This document shows, in pieces, positions 8,747-16,849 of a DNA stretch of 48,787 nt (its first letter is position 1; the number at the start of each line of letters is the position of its first letter). Under the pieces are notes generated by a model. That model did no database searches and was not told the DNA's origin. It was given only the letters and a program-made list of their open reading frames with translations. Origin of the DNA: an uncultured Proteiniphilum sp. (lineage in GTDB: Bacteria > Bacteroidota > Bacteroidia > Bacteroidales > Dysgonomonadaceae); contig CAKMJT010000039.1 of the NCBI GenBank assembly GCA_927407015.1, positions 1-48,787 of the forward strand, in the 5' to 3' direction. A program made the position numbers and the translations under genes.

Positions 8747-10162
8747 ATGAGAAAAAATAAAAGAATAAATCGAATAATAACGTTTTGCTTAGTCATGGTA
8801 ATTGTATTTGCTCAAAACAACCTATTTGGACAGGAAGTTTCAAAAGAATTAAGCAATATAGAAAAGAAACGTACTGATTGGTTTACCGATGCACGTTTCG
8901 GAATGTTTATCCATTGGGGAGTTTATGCTGTTCCGGCACAGGGTGAATGGATTATGCACTCAGGCCGAATTCCATACCATGATTATGAAAAGATTGCAAA
9001 AACATTTAATCCCACAGACTTCGATGCAGCTCAAATTGTAAAAAAAGCAAAAGATGCTGGTATGAAGTATCTGGTTATAACAGCCAAGCATCACGATGGT
9101 TTTTGCATGTGGAATTCGAAATTGACGGATTACAACATTGTTAAATGGAGCGGTTTTGGCCGCGATCCTTTGAAGGAATTGGCAGCAGAGTGTAAAAAGC
9201 AAGGGATGAAGCTTGGCTTTTATTATTCAGTTAGAGATTGGCATCATCCAGACTTTGTCCTCCATTATGAACATTTAGATGCTCCTGGGCCTAATTATAA
9301 AGGTTGGTATGCCTTTCCGGTTAACTGGACCGGAGGGAAAGTGATGGATTGCGGCTGTAGCGCTTGCGTCCAAAACTTGCCGATTACTAAGGAACAAGAT
9401 CCGAGGCCTACTGAGGCAGAAGGTGCAGACATGAACCGCTACTTGGATTACATGAAGGGTCAGATAGAGGAATTATTGACCAACTATGGCCCTATTGCAG
9501 TGATGTGGTTTGACGGACAGGACATAGTTGACCAAAAAATGGGCAGGGTACAGGAAATGATTGATGAAATGAGAAGATTGCAGCCGGATGTTCTTATTAA
9601 TGACAGGATAGCCTGGCAGCCGGGAATGGGTGATTATGGAGTCTTTGAACAGCATATACCCGGGGATAATAACGTGCGCCCATGGGAAACCTGTATGACA
9701 CTAAACGATGACTGGGGTTACACGCACAATCAAAATTGGAAAACCACCAGACAAATTGTTCATCATCTGGCTGACATCATTAGCAAAGGAGGTAATCTTT
9801 TACTTAATGTTGCGCCGGATGGGAGTGGTGTTCTGACAAAGGATTACGAATGCAGGCTGGACTCGATAGGATCCTGGTTAAAGGTGAATGGCGAAAGCAT
9901 TTATGGTTGTGGAGCATCAGACCTTCCTCAACCCCAATGGGGGAGAATAACAGCTAAGGGCAATGTATTATATCTACATGTGTTTGATTGGCCGGGCAAT
10001 GGTAAAATACTGGTTAACGGATTAAATAAAAAAATAAACAAGGCCTATCTTCTGAACACAAAAGCAAAGGTTAAGCACCAGTTGTTGAGTTCCGGGCAAG
10101 AGATATTAATTCCAGATAAAGCAGCAGATTCGATTAATTCGGTAATTGTGCTGGAAATATAA
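8747..10162 (+). CDS. GH29 alpha-L-fucosidase (copy 1)
   Basis: A 471-residue exported GH29 enzyme (signal cleaved near FGQE). GH29 members are retaining exo-alpha-L-fucosidases, some acting on alpha-L-galactose. Visible landmarks: WFTDARFGMFIHWGVYAVPA, VITAKHHDGFCMW, GFYYSVRDWHHPDF, and the nucleophile motif VMWFDGQ (D256), followed by PDVLINDRIAW and a small C-terminal beta domain from about residue 380. A CGCSACVQN insertion may form a metal- or disulfide-bound loop; it recurs as CGCYACIKN in the close paralogue at 16850-18244. The two copies are nearly identical over the catalytic core, suggesting duplication within the locus. The acid/base residue is not identified from sequence alone. 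Confidence 0.93.
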   Translation: MRKNKRINRIITFCLVMVIVFAQNNLFGQEVSKELSNIEKKRTDWFTDARFGMFIHWGVYAVPAQGEWIMHSGRIPYHDYEKIAKTFNPTDFDAAQIVKKAKDAGMKYLVITAKHHDGFCMWNSKLTDYNIVKWSGFGRDPLKELAAECKKQGMKLGFYYSVRDWHHPDFVLHYEHLDAPGPNYKGWYAFPVNWTGGKVMDCGCSACVQNLPITKEQDPRPTEAEGADMNRYLDYMKGQIEELLTNYGPIAVMWFDGQDIVDQKMGRVQEMIDEMRRLQPDVLINDRIAWQPGMGDYGVFEQHIPGDNNVRPWETCMTLNDDWGYTHNQNWKTTRQIVHHLADIISKGGNLLLNVAPDGSGVLTKDYECRLDSIGSWLKVNGESIYGCGASDLPQPQWGRITAKGNVLYLHVFDWPGNGKILVNGLNKKINKAYLLNTKAKVKHQLLSSGQEILIPDKAADSINSVIVLEI

Positions 10163-10212
10163 CAGTTGCTGCCTGCATTAGTTATTGTAAAAAACAGTTA
10201 TAAAAAAAGAAG

Positions 10213-12369
10213 ATGAAAAGATTTAATTTGTTTCTGGCAATGATCCTTTTTAATAGTATTAATCTATTAGCTCAGGATAATTCATCAATAGTCCTGGATA
10301 ATGATTTCATTAAGCTTGAAATCAATAAAACCACTGGCGCTATTCAGGGAGTATATAACAAACAAACAAGTTGGCAACTCATCAGACAGCCGAAGCTTTC
10401 GATGGGACTGCAATTATTAATTCCACTACCTGACCAAAGAAATCATATTGCAAAAAGTGAGGATCAAAAATTATCGAGAGTTGAAAAAATAAATAGTCAG
10501 GGATGTAAATTGTTTTGGGACAAAATTGAAGGACAAAGAGTTACGAATCTTGATATTAAAGTTGCATCAACCATAAGGCTTGAGGGATCAGCGATAATCT
10601 TTGGTTTGACTGTTCAAAATAATTCAAATTACCGGATTGATGAAATATCCTATCCATGTTTCGGGGGCGTCAGACCGCCTGCGGATACCAAGACTTTCAG
10701 AACCCGTACCATCAATATGTGCGGAGGATTTCAAAACACGGATATGCTCTCGCCGTTTCCGCAGGCACGGGGTTATTGGGGCAATTTTAATCCTCAATTT
10801 ATAAACGAATTTCCTGATGTCAGATGTATGATGCCATTTGAACTGATTGAAGCCGATAATCAGGGCATATATTTTGGCTCTCATGATAGTGTCAATAATA
10901 ATATTTATTTTCTTCACGAATTCAAACCAGGGTTTGTTGACAGTAAGAAGAATATAATTCCCGAAACCGATGAAATCAGCGGCATTCCAACAGGTTACAT
11001 GTTTTCTATGGTTAGAATTCCATTTTTAAAGCCTGGAGAAAAAATCGCATTTCCTCCTGTAAATTTCCAGATGTATAACGGCGATTGGCATGAAGGACTG
11101 AAATCTTACATTGAATGGCACAACTCATGGTATAAACAAAAAAAACAGCCATCGTGGATAAATGATGTTGATTGTTGGCAGTCAATTTCAATGTTGGATC
11201 CGGTGGGGACTATAACTTGCAAATATAAAGATCTGGTAAATATAGCTGCAGAAGCAAAATTAAAAGGAGTCAAAGCATTACATATCATTGGCTGGAACAA
11301 AGGAGGACTGGATGGGGGAATGCCTTACTTCGACGCTGACCCGAGACTTGGGACTAAGGAGGAATTCAAAGATGCAATTCAAAAAATCGAAAAATCCGGT
11401 GTCCATGTTCTACTATTATGTAAATTCGGATGGGCAGATGCTACAATTCCTGAATTTGAAAAAGAAGTTAAGCCATATACTGTTAAAGATTTCTATGGAA
11501 AGAATGAGGTGTATGATTTTTCCGGATATCAGACCATTACCGGAAGCGGGACAGCAGGCGCTTATATGTGCTACTTATCAGAACATTTCCGAAAGATCGT
11601 ATTGCAACAGATTGAAAAAATGGTTGATCTTGGGGTGAGTGGAATACAATATGACCAGCTTATGCCTGGCGGTAATTGTTTTGACACGACCCATGGTCAT
11701 CGATGGGGAGAATCGATTAATAAAGGAGCTCTCAAATTGACTGAAGAGGTGTATGATTTAGTGCAAAAAAAGAATAAAGACTTTTTGTTAACAGGGGAAG
11801 GACCCAGTGACCAAATCAGCCAATATTATCCAATAAATTATATACGGACTTCGGATTATTATTACTGGGTACAGAAACATATTCCTGTATGGAAATATAT
11901 CAATCCTGACATGAAATTCGCTACCTGTATCATAGGATGGGATGACAGGGAGATGATAAATCAATGTCTGACATACGGATATATTATCACTTACGAACCC
12001 TACCATTTTAAAGGTAAATTATCAGATATACCGTTAACTGTTGAATACGGACAAAAGGCACAGGAACTAAGACGGAGATTATGGGATTATATCTGGAATG
12101 GGAAATTTCTTGATACGAAAGGCGCTGATGTCAAATTTTTGAATAGTGTTTCCGGCAATTATTATTCTGTTTTTGAAAACAAGAAGAATGGCAAAAAGGC
12201 CGTTGTAATTACCAATGATGATAAAACTAAACCTCTGACAGTTGAAGTTGCCATAAAGGAAACGAATGCTGGATTTGATATATATAATATTGAAAATAAG
12301 GATATTAAAGCATATAAAAACAATTGTATTGTTCCGCCAAGATCAATCGTTGTTTTGGTTGAAAAATAG
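10213..12369 (+). CDS. DUF6259-like putative TIM-barrel glycoside hydrolase
   Basis: A 718-residue exported protein (signal peptide ending near LLAQ). Residues about 20-300 look like a beta-sandwich of the galactose-mutarotase type (LEINKTTGAIQGVYNK, ITGYMF-like strands). Residues about 310-620 look like a (beta/alpha)8 barrel (ALHIIGWNKGGLDGGMPYFDADPRLGT, VLLLCKFGWAD, GVSGIQYDQL, FLLTGEGPSDQ, FATCIIGWDDREM). A small C-terminal beta domain ends the protein. Asp481 in GIQYDQL and Glu529 in LTGEGPSD are candidate catalytic residues by position at strand ends, an inference. I recognise resemblance to the DUF6259 group of uncharacterised glycosidase-like proteins, but no activity can be assigned. 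It sits 50 bases after GH29 and is followed by a hairpin. Confidence 0.65.
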   Translation: MKRFNLFLAMILFNSINLLAQDNSSIVLDNDFIKLEINKTTGAIQGVYNKQTSWQLIRQPKLSMGLQLLIPLPDQRNHIAKSEDQKLSRVEKINSQGCKLFWDKIEGQRVTNLDIKVASTIRLEGSAIIFGLTVQNNSNYRIDEISYPCFGGVRPPADTKTFRTRTINMCGGFQNTDMLSPFPQARGYWGNFNPQFINEFPDVRCMMPFELIEADNQGIYFGSHDSVNNNIYFLHEFKPGFVDSKKNIIPETDEISGIPTGYMFSMVRIPFLKPGEKIAFPPVNFQMYNGDWHEGLKSYIEWHNSWYKQKKQPSWINDVDCWQSISMLDPVGTITCKYKDLVNIAAEAKLKGVKALHIIGWNKGGLDGGMPYFDADPRLGTKEEFKDAIQKIEKSGVHVLLLCKFGWADATIPEFEKEVKPYTVKDFYGKNEVYDFSGYQTITGSGTAGAYMCYLSEHFRKIVLQQIEKMVDLGVSGIQYDQLMPGGNCFDTTHGHRWGESINKGALKLTEEVYDLVQKKNKDFLLTGEGPSDQISQYYPINYIRTSDYYYWVQKHIPVWKYINPDMKFATCIIGWDDREMINQCLTYGYIITYEPYHFKGKLSDIPLTVEYGQKAQELRRRLWDYIWNGKFLDTKGADVKFLNSVSGNYYSVFENKKNGKKAVVITNDDKTKPLTVEVAIKETNAGFDIYNIENKDIKAYKNNCIVPPRSIVVLVEK

Positions 12370-12403
12370 CATAGCTTCCGTATAGGCATAAAAAAACCAG
12401 CAG

Positions 12404-12428
12404 GTGGTGTGCTAATTTTAATACACCA
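12404..12428 (+). terminator. Hairpin between the DUF6259-like and oxidoreductase genes
   Basis: GTGGTGT at 12404-12410 pairs with ACACCAC at 12422-12428 around an AT-rich loop, followed by TTTG rather than a clean T-run. It sits in a 140-base gap, larger than most gaps in this locus. It may be a weak terminator or mRNA-processing/stability hairpin. Confidence 0.4.
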
Positions 12429-12509
12429 CTTTGCTTGTACTGAGAGGCTAAGCGTTATATCTTCGAATTCTAACGTCTGATTTGATTTCATTTAAAATTT
12501 TAAAGCGTT

Positions 12510-13667
12510 ATGGACTTAAATAACAAACTATTCTGTTTGAAAAATCTTAGAAGTAAAGTATTCTTAATAGTTACTCTAATGATTGAGGTATGTTTTACAG
12601 TTGAAGGGCAGATAAATTTTGAATCTGATAAAAACAGGCCTTTAAGACTTGGAATTGTTGGATTAGTGCATGATCATGTTCATGGGGTATTTCAAAACTT
12701 CCAAAATCCAGATGTTGAAATTGTAGGAATTGCAGAACCAGACACCGCTCTTGTCGCCAGATACATTAAACAATACCATATTGACAAAAGAATAATTTAT
12801 AACAGTACCGAAGAATTAATTGCAAAAGCCAAACCTGAAGCGGTATCTGTTTTTACCTCTATCAGCGATCACATAAAAGTTGTTCAGATATGTGCCCCAT
12901 ATGGGATACATGTAATGGTTGAAAAACCATTGGCCATTAATTATGAGCAGGCAAAAGAAATGAAAGATCTTGCTGAGAAATGGAGTATTGAAATCATTAC
13001 GAATTATGAAACTACATGGTATCCTGTTACCAAAGAAGCATATATAAAAACCAATCAGGATAAGCTTATAGGTGAAATTCGGAAAGTTGTAGTTCATGAT
13101 GGTCATAAAGGTCCGATAGAAATTGGATGCAGCAAGGATTTTACCAATTGGTTAACTGACCCTGAATTTAATGGCGGTGGCGCTATCATAGACTTTGGGT
13201 GCTATGGGACAGACCTGATATCCTATATGATGAATGGGGAAAGACCTGTGTCAGTTACTGCCGTTACTCAGCAAATAAAACCTGAACTGTATCCAAAAGT
13301 TGACGATGAAGCAACTATCATCATCACTTACCCTAAGGCTCAAGGAATAATCCAGGCATCGTGGAATTGGCCTTTTAATAGAAAAGACATGGAGATTTAT
13401 GGCAAAACAGGATACATCATTACAACGGATAATGTACATATGAAGATTAAAACCAGCGAAAAATCACCCGAGCAATTAATAACAATCGAATCTGATAAAG
13501 CAATTGCAGTAAACCCATTCTCATTTTTTGCTTCAGTAGTCAGGTGTAAAACCAAACTTGCTCCAAATGACCCTTCGTCATTGAGTTTGAATCTTATTGC
13601 AATGGAAATACTTGATGCCGCTATAGGGTCTTCAAAAGAAAGGAAAACAATTTATTTAAAACATTAA
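12510..13667 (+). CDS. Exported Gfo/Idh/MocA-family oxidoreductase
   Basis: A 385-residue protein with an N-terminal hydrophobic segment (residues about 16-33) that looks like a signal peptide or anchor, then a Rossmann domain (LRLGIVGLVHDHVHG, EIVGIAEPD) and the family's EKP motif (E138-K139-P140 in VMVEKPLAI), then the alpha/beta substrate domain. The usual DxGxHxxD catalytic motif reads DFGCYGTDL, i.e. His is replaced as in glucose-fructose-oxidoreductase-type members. The dinucleotide loop is also not a canonical GxGxxG. Exported relatives carry tightly held NAD(H) and include the glycosidase-like GH109 enzymes, so it may oxidise, epimerise or hydrolyse a sugar in the periplasm. The precise role is unknown. 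Confidence 0.85.
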   Translation: MDLNNKLFCLKNLRSKVFLIVTLMIEVCFTVEGQINFESDKNRPLRLGIVGLVHDHVHGVFQNFQNPDVEIVGIAEPDTALVARYIKQYHIDKRIIYNSTEELIAKAKPEAVSVFTSISDHIKVVQICAPYGIHVMVEKPLAINYEQAKEMKDLAEKWSIEIITNYETTWYPVTKEAYIKTNQDKLIGEIRKVVVHDGHKGPIEIGCSKDFTNWLTDPEFNGGGAIIDFGCYGTDLISYMMNGERPVSVTAVTQQIKPELYPKVDDEATIIITYPKAQGIIQASWNWPFNRKDMEIYGKTGYIITTDNVHMKIKTSEKSPEQLITIESDKAIAVNPFSFFASVVRCKTKLAPNDPSSLSLNLIAMEILDAAIGSSKERKTIYLKH

Positions 13668-13709
13668 ATGCAGTAGCGTGAAATTTTATTTACTCTTAAT
13701 TAAATTAAA

Positions 13710-14642
13710 ATGAAAAGACTATTAATATTTGATTTTCTGATTGTCAAGAAAGAATTTGCGAAGTTAGGCATTACTATTTTATTAGTTGCAAGTGTAGGAA
13801 CTGGGGTTGCGCAGCAGCCAAAAAAAGAGAAATTTATTGGAGGTTCATCAACACCCTTCGGTAAAATTATGCAACCCCAACCCGCTAAGAAGGCAGGATA
13901 CAAAAAACTAACTTTTTACGATGATTTTGATTCTATAAACTCAATTGACAAAGATAGCACCGGCAATGAAGGGTTTAAATGGTACGTTAGCAGGCCTGGT
14001 GGCGCAAGTACACCTCCGGAGGCCTACAGTGTTTCAAATTCCGTATTAAAATTAACGAGTAGTATGGGAACCCAAGGATGGGCTATTTGTTCTTACAGTA
14101 TCAAAAAGAATTTAGGTCACTCATTCCGATACGGATATTTCGAAGCGAGGTTCCGATTTGATCCTTCATTAGGAAAAAATTCAAGGTGGTTCCCTACCTG
14201 GTGGTCCTATTCTGTGCGAAACAGCATCTTGCGGAAAAAAGATCATTGGGCCGAACTAGATTTTTTTGAGGCATACACCGGGGGGTTTCGAGATTACGAT
14301 GGAGCTTTCGTGGGCACGGTTCACGATTGGGCTGATAGCTCAAAAATACATTATCAAAACAGCAACAACTGGCAGCCCTTACCCAAAGACACCGACTTTA
14401 ACCGGTGGCATACCTATGGCTGTTTGTGGGAGCCGGGAAAGATTACCTGGTATTTTGATGATAAGCCACTGATGACAGTAACCTATTCTGCCACCACACC
14501 CCCAAACCCTGTGGGCAATCCTCCTGCCCCTGCAGGCACATACTCTATTCTTGACACCGATCCCCAAGGCATGTTGTTGATACTTGGAAGTACACCCGAA
14601 TGGCCTATGTATGTGGACTGGGTGCGGGTATGGCAACAATAA
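13710..14642 (+). CDS. GH16 endo-beta-glycanase (tandem copy A)
   Basis: A 310-residue GH16 enzyme without Ig repeats. It has an N-terminal export signal (hydrophobic stretch around residues 17-33, ending near VAQQ), a short linker, then the GH16 fold from about residue 60. Catalytic motif ELDFFE with E182 and E187; landmarks HSFRYGYFEARFRFDP, WFPTWWSYS, GAFVGTVHDWADSS, WHTYGCLWEPGKITWYFDD, MYVDWVRVW. The 42-base gap after the oxidoreductase suggests cotranscription. From about position 14246 the DNA is nearly identical to copy B (15246 onward) for some 290 bases, although the first halves differ clearly. Subfamily and substrate are unassigned. Confidence 0.9.
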   Translation: MKRLLIFDFLIVKKEFAKLGITILLVASVGTGVAQQPKKEKFIGGSSTPFGKIMQPQPAKKAGYKKLTFYDDFDSINSIDKDSTGNEGFKWYVSRPGGASTPPEAYSVSNSVLKLTSSMGTQGWAICSYSIKKNLGHSFRYGYFEARFRFDPSLGKNSRWFPTWWSYSVRNSILRKKDHWAELDFFEAYTGGFRDYDGAFVGTVHDWADSSKIHYQNSNNWQPLPKDTDFNRWHTYGCLWEPGKITWYFDDKPLMTVTYSATTPPNPVGNPPAPAGTYSILDTDPQGMLLILGSTPEWPMYVDWVRVWQQ

Positions 14643-14663
14643 AAGCAAAAGATAAGTTATACA

Positions 14664-14712
14664 GAGATGTATCAAAAATGGTATTCAAGCTAGTTTTTAA
14701 TACATCTCTTTT
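14664..14712 (+). terminator. Probable terminator/attenuator between GH16 copies A and B
   Basis: GAGATGTAT (14664-14672) pairs with ATACATCTC (14700-14708) and the helix can be extended inward by A5/T5 pairing; TTTT follows. It lies in the 101-base gap between two GH16 genes. Confidence 0.55.
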
Positions 14713-14743
14713 CCAAATATTGTATCAGATTAATTAAAAGAAA

Positions 14744-15667
14744 ATGAAAATTTATAATCCGGCGGGTTTGCTCTTGTTGATGCTTCTTGTGAGTTGCTCT
14801 ACATCATCTCATAATAGCAAAACTATTATTTCAAATGCATCAACGGATGACAAAAACTTTGCTCCACCAAATCAAGCTCAGGAAGCAGGATACAGGAATC
14901 TAACGTTTAACGACGATTTTAACTCTATAAACACCATTGATACGGGAGGTTCAAAAAAGGCAGGCTTCAATTGGTATATCGATCCCGCCATTTGGGGAAA
15001 GGATAATGCAATACGATCTGCTTACAATGTGGCTAATTCAGTGCTTACAGTTTCAAACAGCGGACATTATACCGGCAACTGGACGCTTTCTTCTTTTTCC
15101 AGCCAAGGCAATGTGGGCCACAGCTTTCGGTATGGATATTTTGAAGCAAGAATGAGATTTGATCCGACGCTTGGAAAAAAGGGAAGAGGATTTCCTGCAT
15201 GGTGGTCACTTTCCACCTACCATAGCAGGGTGAATAACATGGACCACTGGGCCGAACTAGATTTTTTTGAGGCTTACACAGGCGGATTGAGAGATTATGA
15301 AGGAGCTTTCGTGGGCACGGTTCACGACTGGGCTGATAGCTCAAAAATACATTATCAAAACAGTAACAACTGGCAGCCCTTACCCAAAGACACCGATTTT
15401 AACCGGTGGCACACCTATGGCTGTTTGTGGGAGCCGGGAAAGATTACCTGGTATTTTGATGATAAGCCACTGATGACAGTAACCTATTCTGCTACCGCAC
15501 CACCAAACCCTGTAGGCAATCCTCCTGCCCCTGCAGGCACATACTCTATTCTTGATAGTGACCCTGAAGGTATGCTTCTTATCTTGGGAAGTGACACTGA
15601 GTGGCCACTGGAAGTAGACTGGGTGCGGGTATGGCAGGATAAAAACAAAAATCCCTTTAAAAAATGA
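14744..15667 (+). CDS. GH16 endo-beta-glycanase lipoprotein (tandem copy B)
   Basis: A 307-residue GH16 lipoprotein (LLVSC, Cys18). The catalytic domain starts near residue 45. The motif ELDFFE gives E171 and E176. The first half (GKDNAIRSAYNVANS, GRGFPAWWSLSTYHSRVNNMDHW) is closer to the Ig-repeat GH16 at 5128 (PAWWAFSVYHSRVNNTDRW), whereas the second half from the catalytic motif to about residue 270 is nearly identical in DNA to copy A. This mosaic pattern points to gene conversion or unequal crossing-over among the copies. Predicted to be anchored in the outer membrane, unlike copies A and C, which look soluble. Confidence 0.9.
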   Translation: MKIYNPAGLLLLMLLVSCSTSSHNSKTIISNASTDDKNFAPPNQAQEAGYRNLTFNDDFNSINTIDTGGSKKAGFNWYIDPAIWGKDNAIRSAYNVANSVLTVSNSGHYTGNWTLSSFSSQGNVGHSFRYGYFEARMRFDPTLGKKGRGFPAWWSLSTYHSRVNNMDHWAELDFFEAYTGGLRDYEGAFVGTVHDWADSSKIHYQNSNNWQPLPKDTDFNRWHTYGCLWEPGKITWYFDDKPLMTVTYSATAPPNPVGNPPAPAGTYSILDSDPEGMLLILGSDTEWPLEVDWVRVWQDKNKNPFKK

Positions 15668-15814
15668 AACCGCCGGTGGCATAGTACTCCTAAGTTGAAT
15701 AACTATAGGCATGAAGGCTTCGTCGTAGCCTAAAAACAATTATTTGCAGATAAGAATTAGTATAAACGATGGTTTTGGAAATGCTTTTATCAATTGGCAT
15801 TTAATAAGAATAAA

Positions 15815-16783
15815 ATGAAAAAATTTTTGAATTTAGTGTTCGATAAAAATAAGGTGAGGTATCACCTGGGAATTTTATTCGTTGCGTATACAGCAAGTGC
15901 GTTCGCTCAGATTAAAAACGAAGGCAACAAGATCACGGGGTCATCCACACCATATGCAAGCATCAAGCCTCCATCGCAGACGGGAGAAGTTGGCTACAAT
16001 ACGCTGGTGTTTAGTGATGATTTTGATTCAATAAATTCGATTGACGTAAATAGCACTGATAAAACTGGTTTCAACTGGTATGTAGGTCTTCCATTTGGCG
16101 GACCGGATACCAAACCTTCTGCGTTTAGCGTGTCAAACTCTGTTCTTAATTTAACTAAAGCACCAAGAAATTATAATTGGGCGATCTCATCTTACAGCAT
16201 AAAGAAAAATCATGGACATACCTTCAGGTATGGATATTTTGAAGCCAGAATTCGTTTTGATCCTTCACTTGGAAAAATATCTAAAGGGTTTCCGGCATGG
16301 TGGGCATTGTCAACAGCCTATAGCAGAGTAGATACAATGTTTCATAGCGAAAAATGGGCTGAACTTGATTTTTTTGAGGCATATACCAATGGCTATAGCA
16401 ACTTTGATAGTTCTTTTGTGGGTACGGTACATGATTGGGCAGACAGCGCTAAAATCCATTATCAAAATAAACATAACATACAGAAATTGCCTTCAACTGT
16501 AAATTTTAATCAATGGCATACGTATGGATGTCTTTGGGAGCCTGGAAAAATCACCTGGTACTTTGATGGAGTTGCTTTAATGACCCAGAAATATTCAGCA
16601 TCAGCCCCGCCTGATCCACTTCCGAACGCAGGTGATAATTCCCCCGTACCGCCACCTGCGGGTACCTTCACAATTCTTGACACTGATCCGCAGGGATTGT
16701 TGATTATTCTTGGTAGCGACCCTAATTGGCCTATGTATGTGGACTGGGTGCGGGTATGGCAGAACGAAAGCAAAAAACTTTAA
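15815..16783 (+). CDS. GH16 endo-beta-glycanase (tandem copy C)
   Basis: A 322-residue GH16 enzyme taking the ATG at 15815 as start; the frame also opens at a TTG 21 bases upstream, but the ATG gives a proper signal peptide (ending near AFAQ). Catalytic motif ELDFFE with E183 and E188; landmarks HTFRYGYFEARIRFDP, GFPAWWALSTAYSRVD, FVGTVHDWADS, WHTYGCLWEPGKITWYFDG, MYVDWVRVW. It has a small insertion (DTMFHSEK) before the catalytic strand and a longer loop near residue 270 (PNAGDNSPVPPPAG) compared with the other copies. Most of the gene is diverged from A and B, but the last 30 or so bases of the domain match copy A. Last of the three tandem copies. Confidence 0.9.
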   Translation: MKKFLNLVFDKNKVRYHLGILFVAYTASAFAQIKNEGNKITGSSTPYASIKPPSQTGEVGYNTLVFSDDFDSINSIDVNSTDKTGFNWYVGLPFGGPDTKPSAFSVSNSVLNLTKAPRNYNWAISSYSIKKNHGHTFRYGYFEARIRFDPSLGKISKGFPAWWALSTAYSRVDTMFHSEKWAELDFFEAYTNGYSNFDSSFVGTVHDWADSAKIHYQNKHNIQKLPSTVNFNQWHTYGCLWEPGKITWYFDGVALMTQKYSASAPPDPLPNAGDNSPVPPPAGTFTILDTDPQGLLIILGSDPNWPMYVDWVRVWQNESKKL

Positions 16784-16849
16784 AGAGTATAAAGTACTCT
16801 TCACGAAAAGCATCAGTTTAATAATAATAAATAATTTAAAAAGAGAAAT

